The notes: generated from the sequence alone by a model not told the origin. A stretch of DNA of 64,000 bases from VXLM01 sp965242665 (GCA_965242665.1 OZ251484.1:2790001-2854000); one strand, 5' to 3'. Positions 50,925-59,976 are shown, numbered from the stretch's first letter. A program made the numbers and translations.

Positions 50925-53672
50925 TTGACTACCACAGAGCATGAACATACGCTGAACGTCTGGTTGGCGGAAGAGTTGCGGCAGCGAGGATTGAACGCAC
51001 ATGCGGGGGGCATTCGATCCGGACGCCTCCGCATCGATGTGGAGGTTCGCATCGGGCCGGTTGTGGTCGCGGTGGAAGCGGAGCATGGGCAGGGCAGCGC
51101 CAACCGTGCGGAAGCCATCCAAGACGCGGACTATCGCTTGACGCAGAAATTGGCTCAGTGCGCCGTGGCCGTGTGCTACCCAGACGATTCCGACGCGCAG
51201 TCGCTGCCAGACGCCCAGTTTCTCTGGGCGGTGTGCGGCAAGGCTGGTAAAGAGCCGGTCTGGACGAAAGGCAATTTGGATCAGTTGGCTTCGGTGATTC
51301 GATTGGCGCCGGCGCAGTTGGGGAATCCGGACTTCGCGGCTGCGTCCCTGTCGGTCAGCTTGGACAGGGCGGCCCAGCGCCTCACGCAATACCAGAAGCA
51401 GGAGCTTGCGCGCGCCCTCGACTTGCCGCCGAGCGAGACGAAATCCCGCAATGGCGGCAGCGCGTGGGACAAGGCGGCAAAACGATCCCTATTGGTCGTG
51501 GCCACGGCCGTCATGTTTCATTCCAGACTCGACGCCTACCTCTCGGAGATGAAGGAGGAGTACGATAGCCGCGTCTCCAGTTCCGAGCCGTTCACCGGCG
51601 AGTGGCCGCCGATGATGGCGCACCGCTGCGCGGAAGCGGATGACCCATTGGGGGCGTTTCGGGACGCTTGGAGCATGATATTGGCGCTGGACTACAAGCC
51701 GATCTTCCAGACCGCGAGGGCTGCGCTGCACGCATGTCCCCCGGACCCAGCATTCACGGAGGCCGTGCGCGACACTGCGCGCGCCGCGTTGGTGGTCGCG
51801 GGCAATATCGCTGGTCTGCGGCACGACCTGCTCGGACGCATCTTCCATACGGTGTTGGATAGCGCGCGGTACGACGGTTCATTCTATACCACTACGGCCG
51901 CTGCAACTCTGCTCGCCGCCCTCGCGATCCGCGAGGATATGTACGACTGGAGCGACCCAGACGCCATCGCCCGGATCAGGATCATCGACCCCGCTTGCGG
52001 CACAGGGACGCTGCTCATGGCGGCCGCGGAGCGCATCCGCGAGCTCTCCCCGGACTTGCGGAAAGACGAATCCGTCGCCGGCGCGCTCATCGAACAAGTA
52101 CTCTGCGGGTACGACGTGAACCTTACCGCCACCCACATGGCCGCGACCACGCTCGGACTGCTCTCTCCAACGACGCGCTTCCGCAACATGAAGATCGGGC
52201 GGGCGTTCCTCGGCGTGGATGACGATGGGCAAGCGTTCCTGGGTTCCTTGGAGTTCCTCGATCAGCAGCCGAAGCTCATCCCCTGGCCGAACGGGAGGCA
52301 GGCGTTCTCTCAGGTAGACACCGGGGACGATATGGCGCATCCCGACCCGGCGGACATCGTCATCATGAACCCCCCGTTTACACGCTCCGACCTACGCCAC
52401 GACCAGTTTAGCAAGGAGCACGAAGCCAAGCTCAGGGATCGGGAGAAGCTACTCTTCTCCAAGAAGCCGGTGCATCTATCGAGCAACGGCAACGCATTTC
52501 TCATATTGGCGGACTACATCACGAAATCGGAGTCTTGCACGATAGCCGCGGTGCTGCCGTTGGTTACGTCTACCAACGTGTCGTCTCTGGAGATTCGCAA
52601 GTACTTGGCAAGCCGCTATCATATCGACACGATCGTCACGTCCCACGATCCTGACCGCATCTACTTTTCTGAGAACACCAGCATTGGCGAGATGCTGCTC
52701 GTCTGCCGCAGGTGGACGGACTGGGGAAAGCCGAAGCCGCCGACGCGCGTGATCAATCTGGCGCGCAACCCGGAGACTCCCGCCCAGGCGGTTGCGGTCG
52801 GATGGGCGATCGAAGAAGGCAACGTGGAGAAGATCAACTATGGCACGGTGCAGGAGTGGCCGGAGCCGAGAATTCGAGAAGGCAACTGGGGCGCGGTGCA
52901 ATTCCTCTCGCCGTACCTATGCGAGAAATTCGACTCATTGAGAGCCGGTAGACTCTTCCAGTCCGTTGCCCTCGGCGAAGCTGCCGTCATAAGACCCGAC
53001 GGCGTGGGGGTGCGAAACACGTTCGGCCGCTCTTCCTTGCCGGCCGTAGGAGGTATGACGGCCCTGTGGGACCACAAGACCGACGTTACCCAATCGATGG
53101 CTGCGGAGACGGATGCGTACATAACGCCCAAGCCAGGCAAGGAGAAGCAGGCGGGGAACCTATGGAAACGCCGCGGGAGGCTGCTGCTGCCGATGCGGGT
53201 GCGTCTCAACACCGTCAGAACGCTGGGCGTACGGGTGGAACATCCTGCGTTGGGTTCGGCATGGACGCCTTGCAAGCCCCGTGTTCCCGAGGCGGATGCG
53301 GAGACGATGGAGAAGGCGTTGTGCGTCTATCTGAACTCGTCCGTCGGAGTCTTGGCATTGTTGGGCGACCGCTCGAACAAGGCATTGTCCTATCCTCGAT
53401 TCTCCATGGACGACTTGAAGAAGATTCCGGTGCCTGACTTTGCCGCCGTAGACGGGGCTGCCGAGCGGTTGGCGAAGGCATACGACGCGCACGCCAAAGA
53501 CGTGTTCCTGCCGCTGCCCCGTATGAACGATTGCAGGACTCGGCGGGCGCTGGATCGTGCAGTCGCAGACGCGCTAGGGTTGGGGGCGGAGGCGGTATCC
53601 GCCATTCGGCGCAGCTTCGTGGAGGAGCCGTCGGTAACGGGGCGGCGGTACGATATAGACTTGGGTCGGTGA
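50925..53672 (+). CDS. Type IIG-like N6-adenine methyltransferase with N-terminal nuclease-like region
   Basis: A 915-residue protein. The SAM-binding motif I is DPACGTGTLL (355-364) and the catalytic motif IV is NPPF (482-485), the order of gamma-class N6-adenine enzymes. Residues 30-55 hold RIDVEVRI, then VVVAVEAEHG (D38, E51, E53), resembling a PD-(D/E)XK core with Glu in place of the final Lys. The C-terminal half (FDSLRAGRLF, YLNSSVGVLALL, FSMDDLKKIPVPD) fits a target recognition region. This arrangement suits a combined restriction-modification enzyme. The start is TTG at 50925. No separate R gene is adjacent. Confidence 0.75.
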   Translation: MTTTEHEHTLNVWLAEELRQRGLNAHAGGIRSGRLRIDVEVRIGPVVVAVEAEHGQGSANRAEAIQDADYRLTQKLAQCAVAVCYPDDSDAQSLPDAQFLWAVCGKAGKEPVWTKGNLDQLASVIRLAPAQLGNPDFAAASLSVSLDRAAQRLTQYQKQELARALDLPPSETKSRNGGSAWDKAAKRSLLVVATAVMFHSRLDAYLSEMKEEYDSRVSSSEPFTGEWPPMMAHRCAEADDPLGAFRDAWSMILALDYKPIFQTARAALHACPPDPAFTEAVRDTARAALVVAGNIAGLRHDLLGRIFHTVLDSARYDGSFYTTTAAATLLAALAIREDMYDWSDPDAIARIRIIDPACGTGTLLMAAAERIRELSPDLRKDESVAGALIEQVLCGYDVNLTATHMAATTLGLLSPTTRFRNMKIGRAFLGVDDDGQAFLGSLEFLDQQPKLIPWPNGRQAFSQVDTGDDMAHPDPADIVIMNPPFTRSDLRHDQFSKEHEAKLRDREKLLFSKKPVHLSSNGNAFLILADYITKSESCTIAAVLPLVTSTNVSSLEIRKYLASRYHIDTIVTSHDPDRIYFSENTSIGEMLLVCRRWTDWGKPKPPTRVINLARNPETPAQAVAVGWAIEEGNVEKINYGTVQEWPEPRIREGNWGAVQFLSPYLCEKFDSLRAGRLFQSVALGEAAVIRPDGVGVRNTFGRSSLPAVGGMTALWDHKTDVTQSMAAETDAYITPKPGKEKQAGNLWKRRGRLLLPMRVRLNTVRTLGVRVEHPALGSAWTPCKPRVPEADAETMEKALCVYLNSSVGVLALLGDRSNKALSYPRFSMDDLKKIPVPDFAAVDGAAERLAKAYDAHAKDVFLPLPRMNDCRTRRALDRAVADALGLGAEAVSAIRRSFVEEPSVTGRRYDIDLGR

Positions 53673-53772
53673 GGATTCGGAGCGCCGTCCGCAAGGGATG
53701 CGTGCGGCGCGGTCACGCTCGGCACGGCGCCGAGACTGTTCCTACAAGATCGAGAGACTGAGGTAAGGAAAG

Positions 53773-54804
53773 ATGCTTACGCAAACGGTTGCAGGACGCA
53801 CGTATGACTATGATTACAACGTCGGCTCGCGGAACATGGGCTTCGCGGTAGGGGCGGCCTTCGGGAGCGGTGATACGGTGTACGTTCTGAGTCGGCAGCA
53901 TGAGCAGCTAGCGGACGTGCCTTGGAACAAGACGGCCGTACTGACCAAGGTTGGGAAATATGAGATTCCGGACACTGCAGGCGGTGAGGAGTTGACGCTA
54001 GAGTTTGGACGGTATGGAGACGGGGACGGAGAGTTCATCTGGCCTGCGGGGATCGCCGTCGATTCGGACGAGAACATCTACGTGAGCGACGAGTGGTTGA
54101 ACCGCGTTTCGGTCTTCGACAGCGCCGGGGAGTTTCTCTGCGCATGGGGAGGCGGCTGCGGCAGCGACGGGTTCCGCAGGGCGTCCGGTATCGCATTCGG
54201 CCCAGATGAGCGTCTGTACGTCGTGGACTCTCTGAATCACCGCGTGCAGAAACGGACGAAGGACGGGGAGTATCTCGGCCAGTTTGGTGGCTACGGGAAG
54301 GGCGTCGGGGAGTTTGATTCTCCGTGGGGAATCGAAGTGGACTGCGATGGGTTCGTGTACGTGGCGGATCACAAGAACCACCGCGTGCAGAAGTTCGACG
54401 GCGACGGGCGTCCGGTGATGACGTTCGGCTCGTTCGGAGTTGGGGATGGGCAGTTGAATCGTCCATCGGATGCGGCGGTAGACCCTGAGGGCGACGTGTA
54501 TATCTGCGACTGGGCCAACCACCGCGTGCAGATATTCGACCGCGGAGGAAGGTACGTAACGAGCTTGATCGGAGACGCGCAGGAAATGGCGAAATGGCAC
54601 AAGCAACAGGTAGACTCCAACGCGGACGTTGTCAAGGCGCGCCGGCGAGTGCGGTCTCTGGAGCCGGAATGGCGCTTTGCGCTGCCGGCAGGGGTAGACT
54701 ATGACGCATCAAAGCGGCGTATCGTGGTGTCGGACTCCCAGCGATGGCGCATTCAGATGTACCGGAAATTGACGGACTATATCGAGCCGCAATTCAATTT
54801 GTAG
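53773..54804 (+). CDS. NHL-repeat beta-propeller protein, second copy
   Basis: A 343-residue NHL-repeat protein (FDSPWGIEVDCDGFVYVADH, then NHRVQKFDGDG), paralogous to the one at 45636-46697. It has no signal peptide. The ATG follows GAGGTAAGG by six bases. The next gene, an ABM-type protein, starts 11 bases after the stop, so the two are an operon. The pairing of an NHL propeller with a small ABM-type protein hints at a shared small-molecule reaction, which remains inference. Confidence 0.85.
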   Translation: MLTQTVAGRTYDYDYNVGSRNMGFAVGAAFGSGDTVYVLSRQHEQLADVPWNKTAVLTKVGKYEIPDTAGGEELTLEFGRYGDGDGEFIWPAGIAVDSDENIYVSDEWLNRVSVFDSAGEFLCAWGGGCGSDGFRRASGIAFGPDERLYVVDSLNHRVQKRTKDGEYLGQFGGYGKGVGEFDSPWGIEVDCDGFVYVADHKNHRVQKFDGDGRPVMTFGSFGVGDGQLNRPSDAAVDPEGDVYICDWANHRVQIFDRGGRYVTSLIGDAQEMAKWHKQQVDSNADVVKARRRVRSLEPEWRFALPAGVDYDASKRRIVVSDSQRWRIQMYRKLTDYIEPQFNL

Positions 54805-54814
54805 AGGGCAAGCA

Positions 54815-55102
54815 GTGATCGCGGTATTGACCCACCATTGGGCGAAGCCAGGGATGTTCGATGAGGCGCGCGCGCTTCTGGAACGCAATGGTCACGCGCA
54901 GAGCAAAGCGCCAGGATTCGTGAGCCGGACGATGGGAGCTTCCATGAGCGATCCGACGCAGATCACGTCATTCGTGATTTGGGAGAGCGGGGAGATATAC
55001 GACCGGTGGAAGGCGAGTGCGGAGCGCGCGGCGGTGATGTCCGGAGCGGAGCGGCTTTGGGCGCAGCCACCGGAGTCCGAGCGGTTTCAGGTAGACGAAT
55101 AG
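54815..55102 (+). CDS. ABM-type dimeric alpha-beta barrel protein, second copy
   Basis: A 95-residue protein with an ABM-like pattern: WAKPGMFDEARALLERNG, FVSRTMG and SFVIWESGEIYDRWKAS. The start is a GTG at 54815 with a weak AGAGGGC upstream. It closes the operon with the NHL-repeat gene. Function as a monooxygenase or binding dimer is inferred. Confidence 0.7.
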   Translation: MIAVLTHHWAKPGMFDEARALLERNGHAQSKAPGFVSRTMGASMSDPTQITSFVIWESGEIYDRWKASAERAAVMSGAERLWAQPPESERFQVDE

Positions 55103-55198
55103 GGCAGCCGTGCCAGGGGAAGCCCGTTCGATGGGCTTCCGTTTCCTCTATCGCGACAGGGAGGATCCCCATACCCGTGCGGCGGACACAGACCCCCA

Positions 55199-55265
55199 GA
55201 TTCTCGCGAAGGCGGGAATGACGGTGGGGGCGGGAATGATCCATGCTGGAGATTCCCGCCCCCAC
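55199..55265. repeat. Reverse-oriented palindromic repeat and 14-bp hairpin between convergent genes
   Basis: An inverted copy of the window's repeat (GATTCTCGCGAAGGCGGGAA, then TGAC) is followed by a perfect 14-base hairpin: GTGGGGGCGGGAAT (55224-55237) with ATTCCCGCCCCCAC (55252-55265). Its place between converging genes suggests it could end transcription from both sides, although no T-run follows. It is the only copy seen in this orientation. Confidence 0.6.
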
Positions 55266-55304
55266 ACATCACATGCACGGGTACGGAATGCCGTCTACGG
55301 CGTT

Positions 55305-57344
55305 CTATTGCGGCTGCAGCGTCTCGATAGCGGCAAGGGATGGGAGGAAGACGCTCCGGTAGAAGGGGTCGCGGCTTTGGGTGTCGGATGCGAGGATGAC
55401 GAGATACGAGAAGCCGCGGTCGTCGCCGGAGATACCGATATCCACTGGCTGACCCTGGACGGTGAGTTGGTAGAGGCTCCAATCGACCCCTCGCAGCTCG
55501 ATGGTTTCGTTTGGTTCTGGGGGAATGGATACCCCGAACTGTTGAATGAAGGCTGGGACAGCTTGCTGCATGACGTCGGTGGGATTGCCTTGTTGGATGA
55601 TGACGACGGGCGACGTCTGCGGTGATTCGCTGTAGACGCCTGGAGCGACGTTGGTCCATCCTGCGGGCACGACACCTCGGATACCGAGTTCGGGATCCTC
55701 AAACGGGACGAGCGTGACGCCGGCCGATGCAGGTGTCTTGAAGGCAATAGGGGGAATATCGGAGACGCAGGACGAGTCCGGCTCCTGGTCGGGATCGCGG
55801 AGGAACGCTTGCGCTATGGCCATGGAGCATTCTCCGGAGCCGAGCACGCCATGTCCGCCTGCGGGTATCTCGACGAAGTAGCTCTGGGACAACACCGAAT
55901 CGACTGCCCGCCCCCAATCCGGAGGAGTGACGGGATCGAATTGGCCTGCGAGGACGAGCGTGGGGATGCCGCTCGCCAACGGCTTCGCCTTCAGCTCGCT
56001 CGATCGGCCCGAATCCCAGGAGCCGCATATGTCGAACACGGAGTAGGTATCGACGTAAGGGGCCAGTTGCGGGTAGAGTTCGGACGCCGATGCCGCGCGG
56101 TCTCTCGAAGTGAAGGGGATTTCGTCCGCGCAATGGACCGAATAGTACATGCCTAGACTGGTGAAATCGAGTTGCGCCAGTCCCAAGCCGTATATGAAGG
56201 CGAAGATGTCGAACTCGTTTTGTTCTACGGAGTAGATCATCTCGGGGAGGAGGGGAATGAATTCTTGGATGTACAGGGCGTCGAAGACCGTTCGGAAGAA
56301 CCTCTCTCCGGTGACGGCGACGTCGTAGATTTCGCCGGTGAACGGATTGGAGACGTCTACCCGGCCCGGGGTCTGATTGAGGGCGGCCGCGGCCGCGTAG
56401 AACTTCGCTTCGAGGTCAGGGTAGGCAGAGCTGCACTGAGGATTCGCGCTGCACGCGTCGAAGAGCTCCTCCAAGGCTTTGTCGGTATTGGGCACGATGG
56501 ATGCGAAGAAGTCTACGTCGATGGGGAGTGCGGAGTCGAGGATTACGCTGCGGACGCCTTGCGGGTAGTCGCGCATGACCGTCATGGCCAGCCTAGTCCC
56601 ATAGGACACGCCGTAGATGTTCCACTCTTGATACCCCAGCTGCCTTCGCAGGGCGTCCACGTCGGCGGCGTTTTCTTCGGTGTTGTACGCGGTAAGGTCC
56701 GGCCCTTCTTGCAGCAGGCGTTCTCCACAGGCGCGGACTGCCTCCACGAGTTTCTCCGACTGCTCTTGTGCGCTCGATGCCTCGTCGAGCGAGTCGAAGA
56801 CGAATTGTGTGTATTCGGGGCAGTTGAGGGCGGGGTCGGAAGTTCCAACGCCGCGCTGGTCGAAGATGATTAAGTCCCGTTCCCGCAGGATCTCTTGGAA
56901 GATGGGAATTTGGAACGACACGGTTTCGACGATGCCAGAACCAGGGCCGCCGGAGAGATAGACGACTGGATCGGGAGCGGGATCGCTGGAAGTAGTCCCC
57001 AATACCATGACGTGCAGTTCTATGGTGCCGGTATCCGGGTCGGATCGGTTCTCTGGGACGACGAGGTTGCCGCACTGGGCGATCACACCCTGGGGTTCTG
57101 GCACGCTGCACAGGTCAGGCACGAACAGCGCTTCTGGAGGCGCGGGGGTTTCGGTTGGGAGAGGGGTTGGAGTAGGCTCCGGCGTGCTGGTAGGAACGAA
57201 TGGCTGAGTCGGAACCGGGGTCGGAGGGGATGCCATCGGGGTTGCGGTGACGGGCAGGTCGTCAGGTTCTCCTCCGTCTCCACATGCAACGGAGAGAAGG
57301 ATCAGGATGGATCCGGCGAAGAGTATGGAACACAGGCGGGGCAT
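55305..57344 (-). CDS. Lipoprotein alpha/beta hydrolase (S33 peptidase, TAP-like C-terminus)
   Basis: A 679-residue protein with a signal peptide and lipobox ending at C21 (LSVAC), a Thr/Pro linker (25-70), then an alpha/beta hydrolase with GGPGSG near 132-137, nucleophile S247 in GVSYGT, and later GQFDPVTPP (Asp) and GGHGV (His). The C-terminal block GVVPAGWTNVAPGVY is unassigned. TAP-like hydrolases cleave N-terminal residues or small amides outside the membrane. AAAGGACC lies just upstream. The preceding kinase gene ends three bases before, so they form an operon. Confidence 0.85.
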   Translation of the reverse strand: MPRLCSILFAGSILILLSVACGDGGEPDDLPVTATPMASPPTPVPTQPFVPTSTPEPTPTPLPTETPAPPEALFVPDLCSVPEPQGVIAQCGNLVVPENRSDPDTGTIELHVMVLGTTSSDPAPDPVVYLSGGPGSGIVETVSFQIPIFQEILRERDLIIFDQRGVGTSDPALNCPEYTQFVFDSLDEASSAQEQSEKLVEAVRACGERLLQEGPDLTAYNTEENAADVDALRRQLGYQEWNIYGVSYGTRLAMTVMRDYPQGVRSVILDSALPIDVDFFASIVPNTDKALEELFDACSANPQCSSAYPDLEAKFYAAAAALNQTPGRVDVSNPFTGEIYDVAVTGERFFRTVFDALYIQEFIPLLPEMIYSVEQNEFDIFAFIYGLGLAQLDFTSLGMYYSVHCADEIPFTSRDRAASASELYPQLAPYVDTYSVFDICGSWDSGRSSELKAKPLASGIPTLVLAGQFDPVTPPDWGRAVDSVLSQSYFVEIPAGGHGVLGSGECSMAIAQAFLRDPDQEPDSSCVSDIPPIAFKTPASAGVTLVPFEDPELGIRGVVPAGWTNVAPGVYSESPQTSPVVIIQQGNPTDVMQQAVPAFIQQFGVSIPPEPNETIELRGVDWSLYQLTVQGQPVDIGISGDDRGFSYLVILASDTQSRDPFYRSVFLPSLAAIETLQPQ

Positions 57345-57347
57345 CGG

Positions 57348-58367
57348 TTAGGTCCTTTCGATAGTATCGTTCGACTGGTTTGGTTGGCTTTGAAGGAATG
57401 CTGCAACTTCGTCCGCGGTGGGCATCGCCTCGGTATCTCCGCGTCGGGTGCATATGAGGGCTCCGCAGACGTTTGCGACGGCCAGGCAGCGTTCGAGCAC
57501 GTCTACTCGCTGCGCTTGGCTGGAAGAGAAGAAGGTGTGCAGGGTTCCTCTGCGGAAGATTTCGGAGAGGAATCCAGCGATGAAGGCGTCGCCCGCGCCG
57601 ACAGGGTCGACGAAATCTACGGAGTATCCAGGGTGTTCGACGAGGTTGTGTCCATCGTAGGCGACTGCGCCGTCGGCGTCCCGGGTGACGACGGCCACTC
57701 GGCGGTTGACGGCCTGGAAGCGGCGCGCGTATGCGGTGGGGGATATTCCCCATCCCCAGACCGTTTCCGCCTCGTCATACCCGACTTTGAACACCCACGA
57801 GTAGGGGAGCATCTGGTCGAAGACCGTTCGTGCATCGTCCGCGCTCCATATGGGTTGGCGGTAGTTGACGTCGAAGGTTACGGGAATGTCGTTTTGGCGT
57901 GCGAAGCGAATGGACTTGAAGACGGTATCGCGCGCAGTCTCGCTCAGCGCAGGAGTGATGCCTGTTACGTGGATCGCGTCCGCGCCCGGAAGGTGGGGCA
58001 GGACGTCGTCGAACGATAGGCGGCTTGCCGCGCTTCCGCGGCGGCGGTAGGTCTTTTCGATCCGTCCGTCTTGCATGTGATTGACGTATGCGACGCCTGA
58101 CCGGAGTCCTTCGATGCGGGGCGCGGCGATCTCCGTTCGTCCTTGAAGCGAGCGAATGATGGCGGCGCCCTCGTCGTCCATGCCTAGCTTGCTGATCCAG
58201 AGCGTGTCGAGACCTGGGACGGCAAGGCGTTGGAGGTCGAGGCACACGTTGGATTCGGCCCCCGCGCAGTATACTTCGTATGGCCCCCCGGACGCCTCAT
58301 CGAACGGCCCGACATACTCCGCATTATAGGATACCATCGTCTCGCCGAAGGTTACAAGCTTTGGCAT
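57348..58367 (-). CDS. kdgK: PfkB-family sugar kinase, probably 2-keto-3-deoxygluconate kinase
   Basis: A 339-residue PfkB kinase. D260 in DPVGAGDAF is the catalytic base, FGETMV opens the fold and FDVNYRQPIW is the substrate-loop sequence seen in 2-keto-3-deoxygluconate kinases. The reaction would phosphorylate KDG using ATP for cleavage to pyruvate and glyceraldehyde-3-phosphate. It precedes the hydrolase lipoprotein by three bases. The two DHDPS-family enzymes and a sulfatase are encoded within 6 kb, a consistent set for uronate or deoxy-sugar use. The ATG at 58367 is chosen by homology; upstream frame is non-coding. Confidence 0.75.
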   Translation of the reverse strand: MPKLVTFGETMVSYNAEYVGPFDEASGGPYEVYCAGAESNVCLDLQRLAVPGLDTLWISKLGMDDEGAAIIRSLQGRTEIAAPRIEGLRSGVAYVNHMQDGRIEKTYRRRGSAASRLSFDDVLPHLPGADAIHVTGITPALSETARDTVFKSIRFARQNDIPVTFDVNYRQPIWSADDARTVFDQMLPYSWVFKVGYDEAETVWGWGISPTAYARRFQAVNRRVAVVTRDADGAVAYDGHNLVEHPGYSVDFVDPVGAGDAFIAGFLSEIFRRGTLHTFFSSSQAQRVDVLERCLAVANVCGALICTRRGDTEAMPTADEVAAFLQSQPNQSNDTIERT

Positions 58368-58560
58368 GAGAGTCGTCCGTTCTCCTAGTGGCTCGACGGG
58401 ACGGAGTAAGGTTCCGCACGGCTGGCGGGTCGTACAGCTGTGGATATCTTCTACTGTAGCACCCCGCGGGAGTTGGTGGTATGTTTTGGGGACATCGGTT
58501 TGCCAATCCTTGCGTGCTGCAGTGTCCCCAGCGGCGATGTTGCGGTGCGTGAAGTTGTGT

Positions 58561-58572
58561 GATACATGTATC
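58561..58572. promoter_or_regulatory. Perfect 12-base palindrome upstream of a small gene
   Basis: GATACATGTATC is a perfect palindrome 29 bases before the start of the 101-residue gene, near its likely transcription start. It may be an operator; no regulator is visible. Confidence 0.3.
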
Positions 58573-58600
58573 GTCCCGACATACGAGAGGAGGGTTATGG

Positions 58601-58906
58601 ATGCAGAAGCTCGAGATGCCTGAATGGATATGGCCGCCCTGGCCGGTATCGTTGAAGTGCTCATACGTTGGCAGGGGCGACGTAGAGTGGCAGCGCGCCG
58701 TCCAATTCGAGATAGATGAGCGCAAGTATACCTCGTTGGTTCCGGCCGAAGCCGTGGACGAAGAGCATGAGACGATGACCGTCAGCATCATCGGATCGCT
58801 CAATGACGGGACGTACCTGATGGATCTGCCTGCAGAGACCCTTACTTCGGGGCCAAGGCTGCGTATCCGCAAGGACGACCCGATATTGACTTATGATACT
58901 CAGTAA
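58601..58906 (+). CDS. Small hypothetical protein upstream of the broken dcd gene
   Basis: A 101-residue soluble protein of unknown family beginning MQKLEMPEWIWPPWP. The second half is beta-rich (FEIDERKYTSLVPAEAV, MTVSIIGSLNDGTYLMDLP). GGAGGG precedes the ATG by about six bases. Its stop lies 13 bases inside the 5' fragment of the dCTP deaminase gene, so the two were probably translated together before that gene was interrupted. Confidence 0.6.
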   Translation: MQKLEMPEWIWPPWPVSLKCSYVGRGDVEWQRAVQFEIDERKYTSLVPAEAVDEEHETMTVSIIGSLNDGTYLMDLPAETLTSGPRLRIRKDDPILTYDTQ

Positions 58907-59009
58907 CCGGAACATCTTCAAAGAAATCGAATGCGGGGGGCTGACCTTCGATCCGATGATCGATCCCGACCAAGTCTCCACGTCGTCGGTACTGTTGACT
59001 TATGGTTGA
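58893..59009 (+). pseudogene. dcd: dCTP deaminase gene, 5' fragment
   Basis: The frame MILSNRNIFKEIECGGLTFD, then PMIDPDQVSTSSVLL, is the N-terminus of dCTP deaminase, which makes dUTP from dCTP. It is cut off where a 104-base repeat begins at 58988; the last codons and stop at 59007-59009 come from that repeat. The middle of the enzyme (about 60 residues) is missing, and the C-terminal part reappears at 59481. Confidence 0.75.
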
Positions 59010-59091
59010 TAGGCATAGTAGCCTAGATTTGGTCGGAGGCAGCCTAGACGGTGCGTTCAAGAAACGGAATCAACCACAAGTCAACAGTACC
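58988..59091 (+). mobile_element. Small inverted-repeat element, copy 1 (104 bp)
   Basis: It begins GGTACTGTTGACTTATGG and ends with its inverse CCACAAGTCAACAGTACC; inverted ends of about 23 bases. There is no gene inside. It interrupts dcd. Confidence 0.8.
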
Positions 59092-59137
59092 GCACTGACT
59101 GCAAGACTCGTCTCAATCGCAAAGGACGTTCTATTCG

Positions 59138-59317
59138 ATGAATGTTTCGCTCATAGATATACTGCTCACCATCTGCGCCTGCGTATTCGTCTTCTTCACG
59201 GTCGTGCTCATTATGGAAGGCTATTATGGCGCTGCCTTCCGGTCTGTTCTCGGGGTCGGTGTTGTCTTCGGCGGCATTTGGTTGGTTTTTCGCCTATTCA
59301 AGAGGGGTTCTCGATGA
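59138..59317 (+). CDS. Small two-helix membrane protein between repeat copies
   Basis: A 59-residue protein. Two hydrophobic segments, LLTICACVFVFFTVVLIM and GVGVVFGGIWLVF, are joined by a short loop and end in a basic tail (KRGSR), which fits a helical hairpin with both ends inside. AAAGGA lies about 11 bases before the ATG. It lies between two copies of a 104-base inverted-repeat element inside the broken dcd gene. No family is recognised; phage- or plasmid-borne small membrane proteins are possible relatives. Confidence 0.55.
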   Translation: MNVSLIDILLTICACVFVFFTVVLIMEGYYGAAFRSVLGVGVVFGGIWLVFRLFKRGSR

Positions 59318-59374
59318 GGGAACTGATGAAGTCTCTCTGTGTTTGCCAAATTCGCAGTAAACTCAATTCTTCCT

Positions 59375-59479
59375 TGGACTGTTCCCACTTATGGTTGATA
59401 GGCATAGTAGCCTAGATTTGGTCGGAGGCAGCTAGACGGTGCGTTCAAGAAACAGAATCACCCACAAGTCAACAGTACC
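59375..59479 (+). mobile_element. Small inverted-repeat element, copy 2
   Basis: About 90% identical to copy 1 from CACTTATGG onward, ending AAGTCAACAGTACC. Its left end is degenerate (GGACTGTTCCC). Direct orientation to copy 1, with the small membrane gene between. Confidence 0.8.
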
Positions 59480-59480
59480 G

Positions 59481-59741
59481 GTTGGGTTGTCCAACTATCT
59501 GGCGGCGCGGATCGAAGGCCGGAGCTCGATGGCGCGGTTTGGAGTCTCCATTCACCAGACCGCCCCAACGGTTCAGGCAAACTTCAACGGCCAGCTCAGA
59601 CTGGAAATATCCAACGTTGGGCCGTATACCGTACTGATCGGGCCGGGGACGAGGTTTTGCCAACTGATAGTCGAGAGGCTGTCCTCGCCCGCGGATCCAA
59701 CGCACGACAGCCAGTGGCAGCATCAGAGCAGCGGCCCCTGA
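59481..59741 (+). pseudogene. dcd: dCTP deaminase gene, 3' fragment
   Basis: The frame resumes as VGLSNYLAARIEGRSSMARF, then GVSIHQTAPTVQANFNGQL, and ends at 59741. LAARIEGRSS with its Glu and the HQTAPT segment are the active-site region of dCTP deaminases, followed by the substrate-binding FCQLIVERL. Together with the 5' fragment this is one gene split by about 470 bases, with part of its centre lost. Confidence 0.8.
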
Positions 59742-59823
59742 ACAGTCGGGACGCATTGATCGTGGAGAGGCGAGAGATAGCAGCTGGTGCACCCCGCGGC
59801 TGCGTTCCGGGAACTTGCGGGGG

Positions 59824-59850
59824 TTGAAAGCTGCCCGCGTGTGCTACAAT
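59824..59850 (+). promoter_or_regulatory. Promoter of tRNA-Thr
   Basis: TTGAAA (59824-59829) and TACAAT (59845-59850) are 15 bases apart, slightly short, and lie 12 bases before the tRNA. Confidence 0.4.
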
Positions 59851-59861
59851 GGAAAGTGCGG

Positions 59862-59936
59862 GCCAACGTAGCTCAGTGGTAGAGCAGCTGTTTCGTAAAC
59901 AGCAGGTCGGCAGTTCGATCCTGCCCGTTGGCTCCA
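59862..59936 (+). tRNA. tRNA-Thr (CGT anticodon)
   Basis: Full cloverleaf with acceptor stem GCCAACG/CGTTGGC, D arm GCTC/GAGC, anticodon stem GCTGT/ACAGC with loop TTCGTAA (anticodon CGT), T loop TTCGATC and encoded CCA at 59934-59936. Confidence 0.95.
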
Positions 59937-59976
59937 CGCTACTAGGCCGTCGCCGCGTTCGTCGCGGGGCCGTTCT

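Noticed and set aside
49383..51389. 668-codon open frame on the minus strand
   Set aside because: It runs opposite the ABM-type and aminotransferase genes and lacks protein-like patterns.
59002..59415. 137-codon open frame across the repeat region
   Set aside because: It crosses both repeat copies in a frame different from dcd and the small membrane gene, with no domain.
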